This document shows, piece after piece, positions 34,986-46,500 of a stretch of 64,000 bases of DNA; position 1 is the stretch's first letter, and every line of letters begins with the position of its first letter. The notes beneath the pieces are model-generated. The model saw only the letters and a program-made list of their open reading frames with translations, was not told the origin of the DNA and did not search any database. Position numbers and translations under genes: made by a program. This DNA comes from Capitella teleta (lineage: Eukaryota; Annelida; Polychaeta; Capitellidae): assembly GCA_000328365.1 (NCBI GenBank), contig KB302448.1, positions 127,980 through 191,979 on the forward strand, read 5' to 3'.

Positions 34986-36033
34986 ATAGTGACTGAACTA
35001 CTTTTTCAAGTTCTTAGTAAATCGAAATGTCTGCAGTCGAACGTGTTTGTAGAATCGTCATGAAACTGGCTTTCAATTTGACCGTGTATTAAAAGTAACC
35101 AGAGTGATATCCCCAATGATGTTGAGTAATAGTCCATATCATTGGATATCCCCTTTTAACAATAACATGAAACAATCGAACATGCTCATGGGGCACCCAA
35201 CTGTAAGCAGTGATATCGTTTACCTAAGCTTGCGTAAATGCATAAAAAATGAATTTATATAATTATATGAGATTTGACCCTGAAGTAATGAAAAACGAAT
35301 TGAAGAAAAACGTCTTAGTATCTCTCCCTGTCGCCCCCTTTCGGCCGATTGCTTAGTTGTCCGTCACTATATTTAACCCATTTTCAAAACTTATTATTGC
35401 AAAACTATGCGAACCATGAAAGCAACATCAAATATTATTATGTTTAATTTTAAGTTAACGCCTGAACTAATGACATGCATGTGCAATTATTCAATGTCAT
35501 TATTAAGGTATTTGAGTTTCAAAGATATTCTTCTTTAATATTTAAATCTTATTTTCCTCATTATTATTATATTTTGTAGATTTGTTGACTTCTTTTTGCT
35601 TCCATGATTTTGGCTGATTTTGATTCAACGATCATCTCTTATCCATGTAAAATAGTTAAATAATGTCAAAGTAATAAAAATATCGAATCAAAACCACATC
35701 GGCGTCAGAAAAATTTCATCAAATCAATAAATTACTGCATTACCAGTCTATTTTCTTACAGACCTGACAACAGAACGCTGATAAACACATATAAACTGAA
35801 TACAGAGCGAGATAGTTCGAATCAGTTTATTAATTTCGATCATCAGCAATTCAGTCACAGAACATTTTTTCTCGAGCAATCTTCCGTCTCCAATGAACGA
35901 TATCTCAGAACCCATTCATCAAACTTCCCTGATCTCTTCTCTCGCTATGCATATCACCTGAAAAGATACACTTCTCTCTGCCTTTTGTAGTTTCGGCGTC
36001 ACCGGGTGTCGACTTCGGTCATTTCACTGGGGA

Positions 36034-36975
36034 TCAGGACTTCTGTCTTTGAGCTAACACGGAATTCTCTGTAAAGCTTTTGAACCAGACGGCATAAAAC
36101 AGACTCAATAGTTAAAATATGTACATATAAAACCGAAGACCACAAAGCATTTAATTAACAGCAATAGAAGTACATAATTATGACACGATGAATATATATA
36201 GCAGTCTCACACACACATACGAAAAGCATAGCGTAGAAAACAATGATAGTAATTGTTAACAGCTATTCTCACCTTGAAGTGTCGGTGGTTGTGGCGGAAG
36301 TGTCGGTGGTTGTGGCGGAAGTGTTGGTGGTTGTGGCGAAAGTGTCGATGCATGTGGTGCATGTGGTGCATGTGGCGGAAGTGTCGGTGGTTGTGGCGGA
36401 AGTGTTGGTGGTTGTGGCGAAAGTGTCGATGCATGTGGTGCATGTGGTGCATGTGGCGGAAGTGTCGGTGGTTGTGGCGGAAGTGTCGGTGGTTGTGGCG
36501 GAAGTGTCGGTGGTTGTGGCGGAAGTGTCGGTGATTGCATTTGGCCGGCTGCATGGAAAAATGACAACAACAAAAAATATTAATATAGATAATATAGATA
36601 AGTGAACAATTTTAATCAACAAAATGGAAATGTCAGCAGAGAATGCACCGACTAATCAACACCCCCTAACCCCCGCCCCTCCCATGACCATACGGAGTAC
36701 TGACTGAACGGCGCCGCTCAAAAAAAGCATAATATATACTTTAATCCCCCTAAAATTCTGAAAACTGTTCATTATATCTAAACCTTTGCAAAAGAAGCTA
36801 ATTTATGCTGCACGAATTCTATTAGATCCCAAACTCCCAGAAAGAACAAAACCAAACAAACGAAAACACACACAGAAAAACCAAAATAAAAATTGAAAAA
36901 CAATGAACACACAAGAAATTTCTACTCACATGCAACGGCGAGAAGCAAGAAGACAACGAACGCTCTGCGTACCAT
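36034..36975 (-). CDS. Small secreted proline-rich repeat protein
   Basis: Three exons: 36930-36975, 36273-36548, 36034-36068, giving 118 residues. Exon 1 encodes MVRRAFVVFLLLAVA, a clear signal peptide, and ends at a GTGAGT donor. Exon 2 encodes tandem PPTLPPQ units (21-nt repeat), broken twice by a HAPHAPHAS segment. Exon 3 gives ENSVLAQRQKS and the stop. All junctions are in phase 1. On the minus strand ATTGG and TTTAAAAG lie 65-55 bases before the ATG, as expected for a promoter. No Cys after the signal peptide, no dibasic processing sites inside the repeats. It may be an extracellular-matrix, mucus or adhesive peptide; no family is recognised. The last exon is the weakest part of the model. 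The repeat could also be read in other frames, but only this frame has a signal peptide and matching splice phases. Confidence 0.65.
36273..36548. repeat. Coding 21-bp / 9-bp tandem repeat array
   Basis: On the plus strand the 21-bp unit is GTCGGTGGTTGTGGCGGAA plus GT, arranged in three blocks separated by two copies of a segment with repeated CATGTGGTG. The whole block 36318-36387 is repeated at 36390-36459, showing a higher-order duplication. Confidence 0.9.
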
Positions 36976-38944
36976 GTCGATTCTTCTGTCTTCGACAAAC
37001 GGATATTAACTTCACCTGCCAAGTTCCTGGCTTTTAAACCCAATAAGAGAATGTTGACTTCTGAGCAGATTAGGTCAACCTTAAGCCATGTAAACAGATG
37101 CTGTGGCACTAACAGTGTTTTTATGTATGTTTTATATGCATATATACATTTATTTGATATTAAAAGGTTTGTTTAATGTGTTTTAATGTTTTAAATGATG
37201 AGGTTTTGGTACGCGTTCTAATTACTGGGACAGGTGCTTTCCGTTTAGGTAACAGCTGAACCCGCAATAATTCTGCATTGGAGGATAATTACGAAGAGAC
37301 ATCAGAAGAAGAAGGATGTGCATCTCACGAAAACGACAATTAAGGAATGCAGAAGAACATGGAGAGAATGGATGGATCATTCTAGAACGTTAGAGAACTA
37401 AAAGATGAGTACCGATTGGTAAAGGAATTATCCGGACACAAGGAGAATACGAACCCAGGTTTAAAGGACAGAGAAGCCGTGAAATAAACGGAAAGACAGA
37501 AATAAAAAGAACATCAGAGAGCAAATCAGAAACTAAGCATTGCAGATATAGGTAAATTGAGGCTGAGATGCTGAAGAGCGAAATGTTTAGAGCCCTGAAG
37601 CGACAGAACCCGGCCAGGACACCTCATGAATCATTAAAATTGCTTGATCTGACGCAACAGGTATCCAAGAATGTGATAAGGAAAGCCTTTTAGTCCAGTA
37701 AATTATTATATAGACCCGTCAGAGCAGAACCCGGGCAACACGCAACAAAGCACCTTCTAATGAAAAGGTATCTTCCCTGTGATTCCCTGTGAATGTATAT
37801 TCAAGAAGGCAACGAGTTTTGTTGTTGAATACTTTAGTGTCGGTAAATGCGGTAAGATGCGCAATTGTGTCGTGCAGATGGCATACCTAGTGAAAACATC
37901 TAAAGACAACTGAATTTTAATTACGGAAATGAATGTCGTGATAATATAATTTTATGTTCTGGAAGCCTAATTAATGGCTAAGGATAAAGTTAAATTTCGT
38001 TTCATAGTACGAACAAAGGTCGAACCTTTCGACTGCATCTGGCATGTTCGTTATTTACAACTTTGTTTTGAACAGTTGAACAATTTGAACAATCATTTTT
38101 GTTTCATATCTATTGTTTTACCATGGTCGACTCTGTAAAGGGCACACATTTTTTTAGTTGGTTTGTTTCATTTTCAAGAGATATCAGTCACAAACAGAAT
38201 ATATATAATGACGACACCCGGAGGTGTATATTTGGCAAAATAAGAGGTGAACACACACATACATAACATACAAACACATACAATACAAAAACAAAGGACA
38301 GAGGAATAAAAGAAAAGACCAACAGCAGAAAAAGGGGAACCACATATACATCAAAGGCAGCAAACACACAACAACAAACGAAAAACGTAGAAGAGAAAAT
38401 AGCAAAAACAAGAAAAATCCTACCCATACTACGTTTATTGCTCGGTGTGTCATGAGAAATAATTTAGTAATAGGCCCTACAAAGAATTCTTAATAAATGC
38501 TATTTGAGAAAAGAAGTTTACGGATTCGTTTCGTGAAGATTTGGAGAAAAGAGTTGAAAGTGAAATGAGGCAATCAGATGAGTTCATTCCACAGAGTAAC
38601 ACAGTTGAGAGTATGATGACCAATGGCTGTTCTAAAGGGAGGAATTTGGATATAAAGAGGTGTAAATATACAGCACTAGTAGTGCCTATTATATGTGCGT
38701 TCATCTCAGCAGTTCCTTTTATACTCCGGTAGGAGATTGGTTGTGGGCAACGAGAGCATCTGTTTGGCCCACAGACACATGTTGTGGCATAATGTTGAAT
38801 CATCAACCGGACGAATGCGGCGATACAATTTAGGATGATTCATCTCAATGGATAATCGGGTGAACATATATAAATAGATATAGGTAGCCAAAGAAAATCC
38901 TGCTCCACATTAACTGGCATAAAGTTGCTCACTGCTAGAGGAGT

Positions 38945-39175
38945 CTTCTTTGAAATTAAAGAGGACCTCAGATTTTTTTGAACTTGTAAGGGATGAGAGA
39001 GGACGCACCCCAAAAGATAAATATGCCTTTTGACGATAATATTTTTTAGACAATGCGCTTTTTTGGGGCTAGTTCCTAGATGCATCGAATTTGAGAGGTT
39101 TAAAATCTCGCTTTCTTCTGGCGTTCAATTTCACACTGTGGATGTGACAAAAGTAATACTCCTATTGTTAAGGGC
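38945..39175 (-). repeat. Dispersed repeat A, copy 1 (inverted)
   Basis: The reverse complement matches 61553-61790 over most of its length, with the shared core ATTTTAAACCTCTCAAATTC followed by GATGCATC. It faces copy 2 (39733-39897) as an inverted repeat about 560 bases away. Confidence 0.85.
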
Positions 39176-39190
39176 ATTCTCTCCACATAC

Positions 39191-39655
39191 TCATTCCACA
39201 CTAATGCACCTTATGCATACATCCCGACTCATCTACATATAATGCAATTTGTTGATTGCACCAATTTCCTCGGAATAATTATCGATAAAAACCTCAACTT
39301 CAAACATCATATCCATAAAATATCCACTAAAATTTCCCAAATAACCGGAATACTAAATAAAATAAAAAACACCCTTCCCCATCACATCCTCCGAACCATC
39401 TACAACTCCCTCATCCTCCCTCATCTAACATATGGTGCACATACCTGGTCCAGAGGCCCTCAAATAAATAGCCTCATTAAAATGCAAAAGGAAGCCATCC
39501 GTATAATAACCAATTCTTCATATAATACCCACACAGAACCTCTTTCTAAGAAATATGATTTGCTAAGACTGGAGGATCTGCGAAAACTTCTAGAACTCAA
39601 GTTCTTTTACCGGCATCATTTCTACAAACTGGGTCTCAGATATTCAATTACAAAT
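39191..39655 (+). mobile_element. LINE reverse-transcriptase C-terminal remnant
   Basis: An open stretch of about 140 codons from 39242 encodes FLGIIIDKNLNFKHHI, then LPHLTYGAHTW and a Lys-rich Q-K-E-A-I-R-I segment. This is the thumb/connection part of CR1/Jockey-type non-LTR reverse transcriptases. The catalytic FADD box and the endonuclease are absent, so it is a fragment. The remaining frame up to 39850 runs into repeat A and is not element protein. It sits between inverted copies of repeat A. Confidence 0.8.
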
Positions 39656-39732
39656 ACAGTAAACTTCTCACATATTTATTATTATTCATTTTTATTACAT
39701 TATATAACAATAGTTTACTTATTTGATTCAAT

Positions 39733-39897
39733 TCCTGGAACTGCTGGAAAATCTACTCACTCGACGGCTCCCATTGTTAAAAATAGAAGAGTTACTTTTA
39801 TGACATCACGACGGTATGAAATCAAACGCGAGAAGAATGCTAGATTTTAAACCTCTCAAATTCGATGCATCAAGGAATTATCCCAAAGCAAGCGTAT
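39733..39897 (+). repeat. Dispersed repeat A, copy 2 (truncated)
   Basis: Matches 61553-61710, starting GGAACTGCTGGAAAATCT, ending GCAAGCGTATTG. It is cut off there and directly joined to repeat B. Confidence 0.85.
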
Positions 39898-40060
39898 TGC
39901 ACCCACCATGATGTCAAGAAAGATAGAAGAAGATCAGAGAATCGCGAGGGCGAAATTAAGGTGAACCCATCTTCGTCCACAAAGTAATGGAATATAGGGA
40001 TATGGATTCAGAATAATGAAACACGTCAGTATACATATCTCATTTTCCCTGCGTATTCAG
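39897..40060 (+). repeat. Dispersed repeat B, copy 1
   Basis: Matches 62495-62650: CACCCACCATGATGTC, then GGGCGAAATTAAGGTGAACC and ATAGGGATATGGATTCAGAA are shared. In this copy it directly follows repeat A. Confidence 0.85.
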
Positions 40061-41167
40061 TATTTAAAATATTTATGAAATCTTTGTGACGGCAAAGCAC
40101 AACATTAGTTATAAACAATTGTCGTTTGTCGTAGTTATATGGGATTATTTGGAGAGGAAAGCTAAAATGAAAGACTATATTTTTGGAATATTAGAGGCTT
40201 CTGTCTAGACCCCAAAGCCAGCCGGCTAAAGCCAGCTAGCCAGCCGAAAAAAAAAAAGAAGAAGAAGAAGAAAAGAAAAAAACCATTCTGAGAAGCCGCC
40301 GCCGGAATTGTCAATTACATGTATTATAAATAGGCTGTCTTCTTGATCCTATCACTATATAATAAAAATGTGATGGTGACATTTCAAGGAATAAAACGGT
40401 AAAACGCAATACACGAGTGAATAACGAAGGCTCCTTCTCGTTAAAGGAAAAATAATTATATCCACTAATAGGCAATTAGGCGTATATTTTCTTTTTGTGT
40501 ATGGCAGGAATGAGCCATCACAAGGGCGTCGGAAGTAAAACAATAAAACATCTAATACATGTATTCATTTACACAATACACACATTTAGACGTAATTTTA
40601 ACTTGTAATTAATTATTAGCAATGCTCAGCTAGCCGGAAGAAATTCCAGTTTGTCAGCAACAATAGGTCGACTGACCTGCTAACCAGCCGAAAAAAGGCC
40701 GCAAACAAACACAAATCTCGGGGTCTACTACTGAATGATGATTGTATGTACTTTCTGATAAATAGCGCGGTTTAAGAAGTAAAAAAGCACTTTACCCAGC
40801 ATTGAAAATCGGGGGTATATAATACTTGGTAATACATGCACATACGTATGCAATTGTCTCGGTTGCTCTGAATTTCTGCCACAAGTAAATTTCTGTTCCA
40901 TAGCTCAACGTATTTTTTATCAGGTCGAGATTTTTCCGCCTGACCCTCGTACAGCATGAGCCTCTCACATGACAGGCAGCCAAGAGTTAAACAAGTCGCA
41001 TTTCGTTCCACGACTCCAAGTTTTTGATATTTGCATAACGATGTGCTGCCCTCTTCAGCCTATCAGGTGAACTTGCCTCCGTATTCACCCAACGATGAAC
41101 ACAGCACTCCTTATAAACGAGAACAAGGAATGCTCCGAATCACTTGTGTGTCACTCAACTCACAGCA

Positions 41168-42400
41168 ATGGACTCAGCCACAACCGAAGATCCCACAGCA
41201 TTGGAATCCACAGCCACACTCAACACACGACCGTGTGTTATGTATTACTTCATAGCTGGGGGGTTAGTTGGCGGATTTATCTCTGTCATCGGATTAACGG
41301 GCAACATCTTCAGTTTGATTATCTTAGGAAAGGAGCGCAAGAAGTCGTCAACCATTCATGCATTGTGTCTGCTGGCCGTGGCTGACTCCTTGCTTCTTCT
41401 CACATATATGTCCATTGTTCCTATCATAGGCCTTCGGAAGATGATCCAGGGCTGGTATGCAGCAATAAACCAAAGTGTGTTCGCCAGTACGTATGTCTAT
41501 GAAACAGCCCGTGTCTTCAACCAAGTTTCAACTTTCTTAACAATGACCCTGATGTGGCAGAGATATGTGGCAGTATGTTTGCCCCACAAAGCAAAGAGAT
41601 TGTGTACAATTAGGTTTGTCAACAGGATCTTCGTCTGCTCCACCATAGCTTCATTTGCGTTTTATCTGCCAAACTTCTTCTTGCACCGAATTTCAATATC
41701 AGATGACGGGGTTTTTCATATGATGAGCCACCCTCTTATGCACAACGCTTATTTCCAGATGATCTACTCCGTGATTTTCACTTATCTTGTGAGTTACATC
41801 ATTCCAGTGTTAAGCCTTCTGTATATGTCAGTTACTACTCTAAGAAGTCATAATCTTGCACAGTTTAGGAACTCCCAACATGTTCGCAAGGATTTAACAA
41901 AGTCCTCAATTGCAATTGTGACCGTTTTCATCATTTGCCAGTCATTTCAACCAACCAGAAGAATTCTCATTTGGGTTTATGATCCACATTTTATGAAACA
42001 AATGCTATGCGGAGGGGATTTGCTATACTATTCTGCAGTACCTCATCTTAGCCTCATGCTTAACTCAGCTGCAAATTTCAGTATATATATTCTATACACG
42101 AGAGGATTCCGAAGGAGGTTAATGGCAATTGTGACCAGGAGAAGTGCTGTGGGTCCGACTGTTGCCAGCATCAGCAGTACAACGGTCGCTACTCAAAGTG
42201 GTCAAGTTAATAACATACTTAATGCTGGGGATTCAATCAGTACAACCACATTCACCAGCAAACCAAACGCTGTGACTCCAATTAATACCACCGCTAGCAG
42301 GTCAACTGATATAGCTCATTCAAGTTCACACACTGAGAAAATAAGTGCAATGGTTCCAATTGATACTTCCGCATGTAGCTCAAATGATATAGCTCAGTGA
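41168..42400 (+). CDS. Rhodopsin-class G-protein-coupled receptor, peptide-receptor type
   Basis: Intronless, 410 residues from the ATG at 41168. A Thr-rich N-terminus is followed by seven hydrophobic segments: TM1 with GN (GLTGNIFSLIIL), TM2 with LAVAD, the end of TM3 as QRYVAV in the place of DRY, TM6 with CQSFQP in the place of CWxP, and TM7 with NSAANFSIY in the place of NPxxY. The layout resembles invertebrate FMRFamide-receptor-like class A receptors. The Ser/Thr-rich C-terminus of about 90 residues contains two imperfect repeats (around TPINTTASRSTDIAHSSS and VPIDTSACSSNDIAQ). The ligand cannot be inferred. Loss of the acidic residue in DRY and of the NPxxY proline are seen in a number of invertebrate receptors and can change basal activity. 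Single-exon structure is common in this receptor class. Confidence 0.88.
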   Translation: MDSATTEDPTALESTATLNTRPCVMYYFIAGGLVGGFISVIGLTGNIFSLIILGKERKKSSTIHALCLLAVADSLLLLTYMSIVPIIGLRKMIQGWYAAINQSVFASTYVYETARVFNQVSTFLTMTLMWQRYVAVCLPHKAKRLCTIRFVNRIFVCSTIASFAFYLPNFFLHRISISDDGVFHMMSHPLMHNAYFQMIYSVIFTYLVSYIIPVLSLLYMSVTTLRSHNLAQFRNSQHVRKDLTKSSIAIVTVFIICQSFQPTRRILIWVYDPHFMKQMLCGGDLLYYSAVPHLSLMLNSAANFSIYILYTRGFRRRLMAIVTRRSAVGPTVASISSTTVATQSGQVNNILNAGDSISTTTFTSKPNAVTPINTTASRSTDIAHSSSHTEKISAMVPIDTSACSSNDIAQ

Positions 42401-43585
42401 AGTACTTTTTCATCGCAAAATGTCTTATTCTTTTGCATCAAATACCTTTTTTCCTGCATTTATGTCATTGCTTTCTAAGTAAATGTCATCTGAATTTGCC
42501 TCGAGTCTTTTACAATTTTTGTGTTAAGGAAAGAAAAGCCTGATGAGAACCTGTCACTTGCCATCATGTTGCCATTAAACATTCTTGGTATGGGATTTGC
42601 GCCTGTGAGTTACTGAAAAGCCAAAAAATCTACAAGTCGGAATGTTCATTGCGATGATCATTGTTTATTTCATATACGACTCTTCTTCAGCAATCATTTC
42701 GGAGAAGCTGTACTGTAGCTATCATTGATTTACAATTTCCTGGTACTCCAATTAAATTAAATTAATTAAAGAGAGAAAATTACGAGCGGTGTGAATTATT
42801 ATTTTAGAAGAAGCAACCCAAACTAAAAACATAATTCCAGCAGACAGCTATTAGAATTATTGCTGCAAAAGATGTTCATTACGTCACTAATGTGTTCATT
42901 ACGTCACTAATGTAGTCTGTTGTTTGGGGGTGCAGCCACCATTGCATAAACATTTCCCTGTGGAATGACGTAACAATAATGATGCTATCGGGTGTTCTAC
43001 CCCACCTGCCCATCATCCACAATTAATCGTCACTTCATTCCAACTTCAGGTGACAGACGGGATAGATTTACATGCATCTTATAGCAACTCAAAGCAATAC
43101 TTCAGTTGACTGACTAATGCTTACCTAGTTATCAATTTCTAAACATGAGGGATCGATTGTAGAGTGGAGCATACATTTTGATACCTCTGCTTAATTGTAT
43201 AAGTTGGTCTCTATTTCTATGAAGTGATCTTCAAACAGGAATCATAACGGTTGGTTGCTAAATCGAAGCATAGGGTTTTAGTGAAAAATTTGTCCGTCCC
43301 AATGAACAGAGGGGTGGATATTGAACAAGCTTACGACTTTGGAGCCCACCCCACTCACCTTAAATTTCATGTAATTGCTCACACATACACATGACTGTTA
43401 TTCCCAAGTTTCAATCTAGTTCTAAGCTTTTCATCTAATTTTGATAATTTTAAAATCTCGTAAAAATTGCAATAAAAATAATGAGGGCGATTTTGTTCAA
43501 ACCATCAACTGATTTTCAGTAAAGACATTCTGTCATTTTATTAATTCATCAAAAACAATTATCTTGATAGTAGAAAATACTTCAG
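42401..43585. other. Intergenic between GPCR and MATE B
   Basis: No gene seen. A short tandem duplication (TTCATTACGTCACTAATG, twice) lies at 42880-42912; each copy contains ACGTCA, a half CRE. The MATE B 3' UTR on the minus strand probably ends near TTTATT at 43537. Confidence 0.5.
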
Positions 43586-46500
43586 CTACAATACATCTTG
43601 AGTAGTCCACTCAGGTAACAGGGTTGTAGTTTCGTTGCCATAGTTACTGTTGTCAATGTGAGATGCAGGGAAGAACAATCGGAACAATATGCCAACAACC
43701 AGAAAGGCAAGCACCGCGAACACTTCGATCAAACGTCGAATTAAGATTTTACGTTTTCTTTCGGGCGAAACGACGTAAATGGATTCACCGATTTTTGTAC
43801 TTCTGGAACTCCCCAGGAGAGCTGGAAGAAGATGAACAATGGAGATCAGAATCCACCATAGGGAGGAAACGTTATGTAATATTCCTTACGTGTTGAATCT
43901 TCATCATTTGGTGACCCGTCCGTGAGGTCAAGCGTCACAATGGAATCACATTGAGGATGTCCAGAACTGATGGATTTCGACAGTGATCGGGTATAGGTCA
44001 TCTGCCCATTCTCATCTTGACCTTCGTGAACTCTGTCTATTGCCTATAATGCCGGAAAATATTCATATTGAATTCTTTTACATGTTCTTGTGTGAATGAT
44101 TTGAATAGTGCACTAATACCTCTTCTGAAGCTTTGTCCCAATTTAGGAAGAAAGTGATGTAAACGACGAATCCAATGGCGCACAGTGTAACTGATATTGA
44201 AAGACCAATCCATACACCTATAACGATATTCACAGAAAACACTGAAACCGCTTTTTGCTCTACTTCCTTTTCTTTTACTTTCTTTTTCAGAGTTTCAAAT
44301 AACAAAATATTAACAATGTTAGTTTATTATGAGATAATTCCTCACCCTTATTAGCGACTGGAGTGAGGAACATGAGTGGAATACCAATTGGCATTCCAAC
44401 AAAGTAATAAAGCACGACGATCATGAGCGTTGCCTTCGCCTGTTGCCCACAACCACGGGTGATGCCTCGTCCAATGAACTGTCGAATGTAACAAGGATCA
44501 GTGATGGCAATCTATTGACGGGCATCCCAAAGATTTACCGCGATATTGTCGAATATAGTGTAGTATGCCATGATTGGTAGGAGTTCTGCAGTAGCGGTTA
44601 TCACTTCACTAGAGAAAGGAAAGGAATATTCCAGTGTGCAAACAGTTCTGATGATGGACACGACACTCACGGAATATCAGTGAATATTTTGGGGAGCTGG
44701 TATCTGAGACCAGCAAGTAAACCAACGACAACAGTACTTAAAGTAGCTACACAGAATATTGATTGCATTTCAATTGTATTATAATAATATGGCGTAAAAC
44801 CACCGACCAAGAGAAGTGAATCCAACATCACTGGCTAAGACTGCCTTTTTGGGTTCCCCTGCTCCGAGGAATTGTCCCACCCTGATGGCAGTAGCATCAC
44901 TGGCGCCCAGTCCAACCTGACAGTGATATGCTTTGTTCACAAAACTCATTATAATAAGTGCACTCACAGATATGAAGATATCTTCAATGTTGAAAAATAT
45001 ACCCTGTGCGGCCAATTCTGTAGTTCCAAGAATTCCTGAAAATATATTCTTGTTTCTGACACAGAAGATGACCAGTTAATGCCCCCCCTTCCATTATGAA
45101 AGTATCTTCTCATTTCTCATAATTAATTAATGCAATTGTAGAAATCTGGAATATTTTCTCTGATATAATATAACAATTCCTTACCTGCTAGCAATACGCT
45201 GATTTCATACGCCCACCATTCCAGGCAGATCATCAGCATTCCATACAAGCCAAGCTTAACAAATGGCCCCCAATCTTCCAGCATCTGGTACTGCATCCCT
45301 GTCGGCAAATAACGAATCAAACGCCTTGATGAGATCAACAAAGCGCATACCATTCCATGTGGTCTTGTAGACGCCACTCCATATAATGTATACAACAATA
45401 GCCACGAACATGATGAAACATGCCAAGCTCTGAGCAACTGCTGAACCTCTGATCACAACAGCGTTTATAATGCAATCAAAACAGAGAACATACTCACAAG
45501 ATGCCGTAGTTTAGTTGGTAGAGGAAGATGTATTGCAGAAGGGCGTTGACCCCAAGGCCAAAGAACCCTATCACAACCGTGCTAACAACATAGTTCTGGA
45601 AGGAATTGTGAATATTAAGCTCATAAACATTGGGCATTGTGATAAATAATTTGGCATGTGATTTAATGTCATGAAATAATAGTCCATTAATCATAAATAT
45701 TGTTGTCTTGTATACCTGGCAGGTAATGTATTTCTTGAGTATTGTGTACAAGAACAAGAACTGGAATGAGCAGAGTATAATTTATTCGCATAACTATATG
45801 TTTATTTGATAAAATACTTACAAATAGTCCCGGGATTGACACGAGCATGTAGTCTGCTGTAAGTCTGCAAAATATGAGAATTTTGTCATCGATATTAAAA
45901 ATGAACACTGGTATTTCACCTGGATATTTCTGGATTCTGTCCAATGAGTAGAAGAAGCTGTTCCATGTTTACGTAAAGAACACACATTGCTAGTAGAAGC
46001 AGAACGTGAATGGCTAGAGCTGCAAATAAATAGCAGTTAATATAGCTATACTACCAATGGACATTTTTGCTGGATACATAAATATAACAATTGCAAGTTT
46101 GTAATCATAGAGAAAGTAGAATGTGTAATAATTGACCTAGTTGCATATTGTGTGATAATTATTGTCTCGCATAAACTAGCGGAATATCTCGCAATGAAAA
46201 CACTTTCACTGACCTCGTTGTAAAAGTACGCCTATGTATAGCAATCTTCCATTCCCAAAAGCCTGCAAAATCATTGTCTAATGTTCACCAGATTTGTCTT
46301 CCGTCATCGTATAAGATGTAATTATAATTAGGGGGTGGGTTGTCTGGTAAAGTGTCAGTTTACACGGACTCCTTGAATTTGAAATATTGCAACATAAATT
46401 TTCCTTGTGTGTACAATCTACGTGCACGAAGGTAAAACGTTGTATATGTGTCTCGTTACCTTTTGCGATGACAGAATGCATTCGGGTTAATTTTGTTCAA

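Larger units (their letters stand above)
33626..36033. other. Intergenic: MATE A upstream, gene fragment, microsatellites
   Basis: Contains an exon fragment of an LRR/EF-hand gene (34193-34358), an 11-bp tandem repeat (34254-34287), and a GT-rich microsatellite (34837-34985). Otherwise no supported gene. Confidence 0.55.
36976..41167. other. Intergenic with LINE remnant and dispersed repeats
   Basis: Between the secreted proline-rich protein and the GPCR. Apart from the repeats listed at 38945-40060 no gene is supported. 37260-37560 is purine-rich, and 38220-38420 is A-rich low-complexity sequence. Confidence 0.5.

Noticed and set aside
36243-36622. Other long frames over the 21-bp repeat (Val-rich on plus, Thr/Asp-rich and His/Arg-rich on minus)
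   Set aside because: Repeats of a length divisible by three open all frames. Only the minus frame with PPTLPPQ joins a signal-peptide exon and matching splice sites.
38184-38453. Phe/Val/Leu-rich minus-strand frame, membrane-protein-like
   Set aside because: A reading of A-rich low-complexity DNA; no splice or start evidence.
39656-39850. End of the LINE open frame as part of the element protein
   Set aside because: From about 39733 the DNA is dispersed repeat A, seen elsewhere without LINE sequence, so the frame is an accidental continuation.
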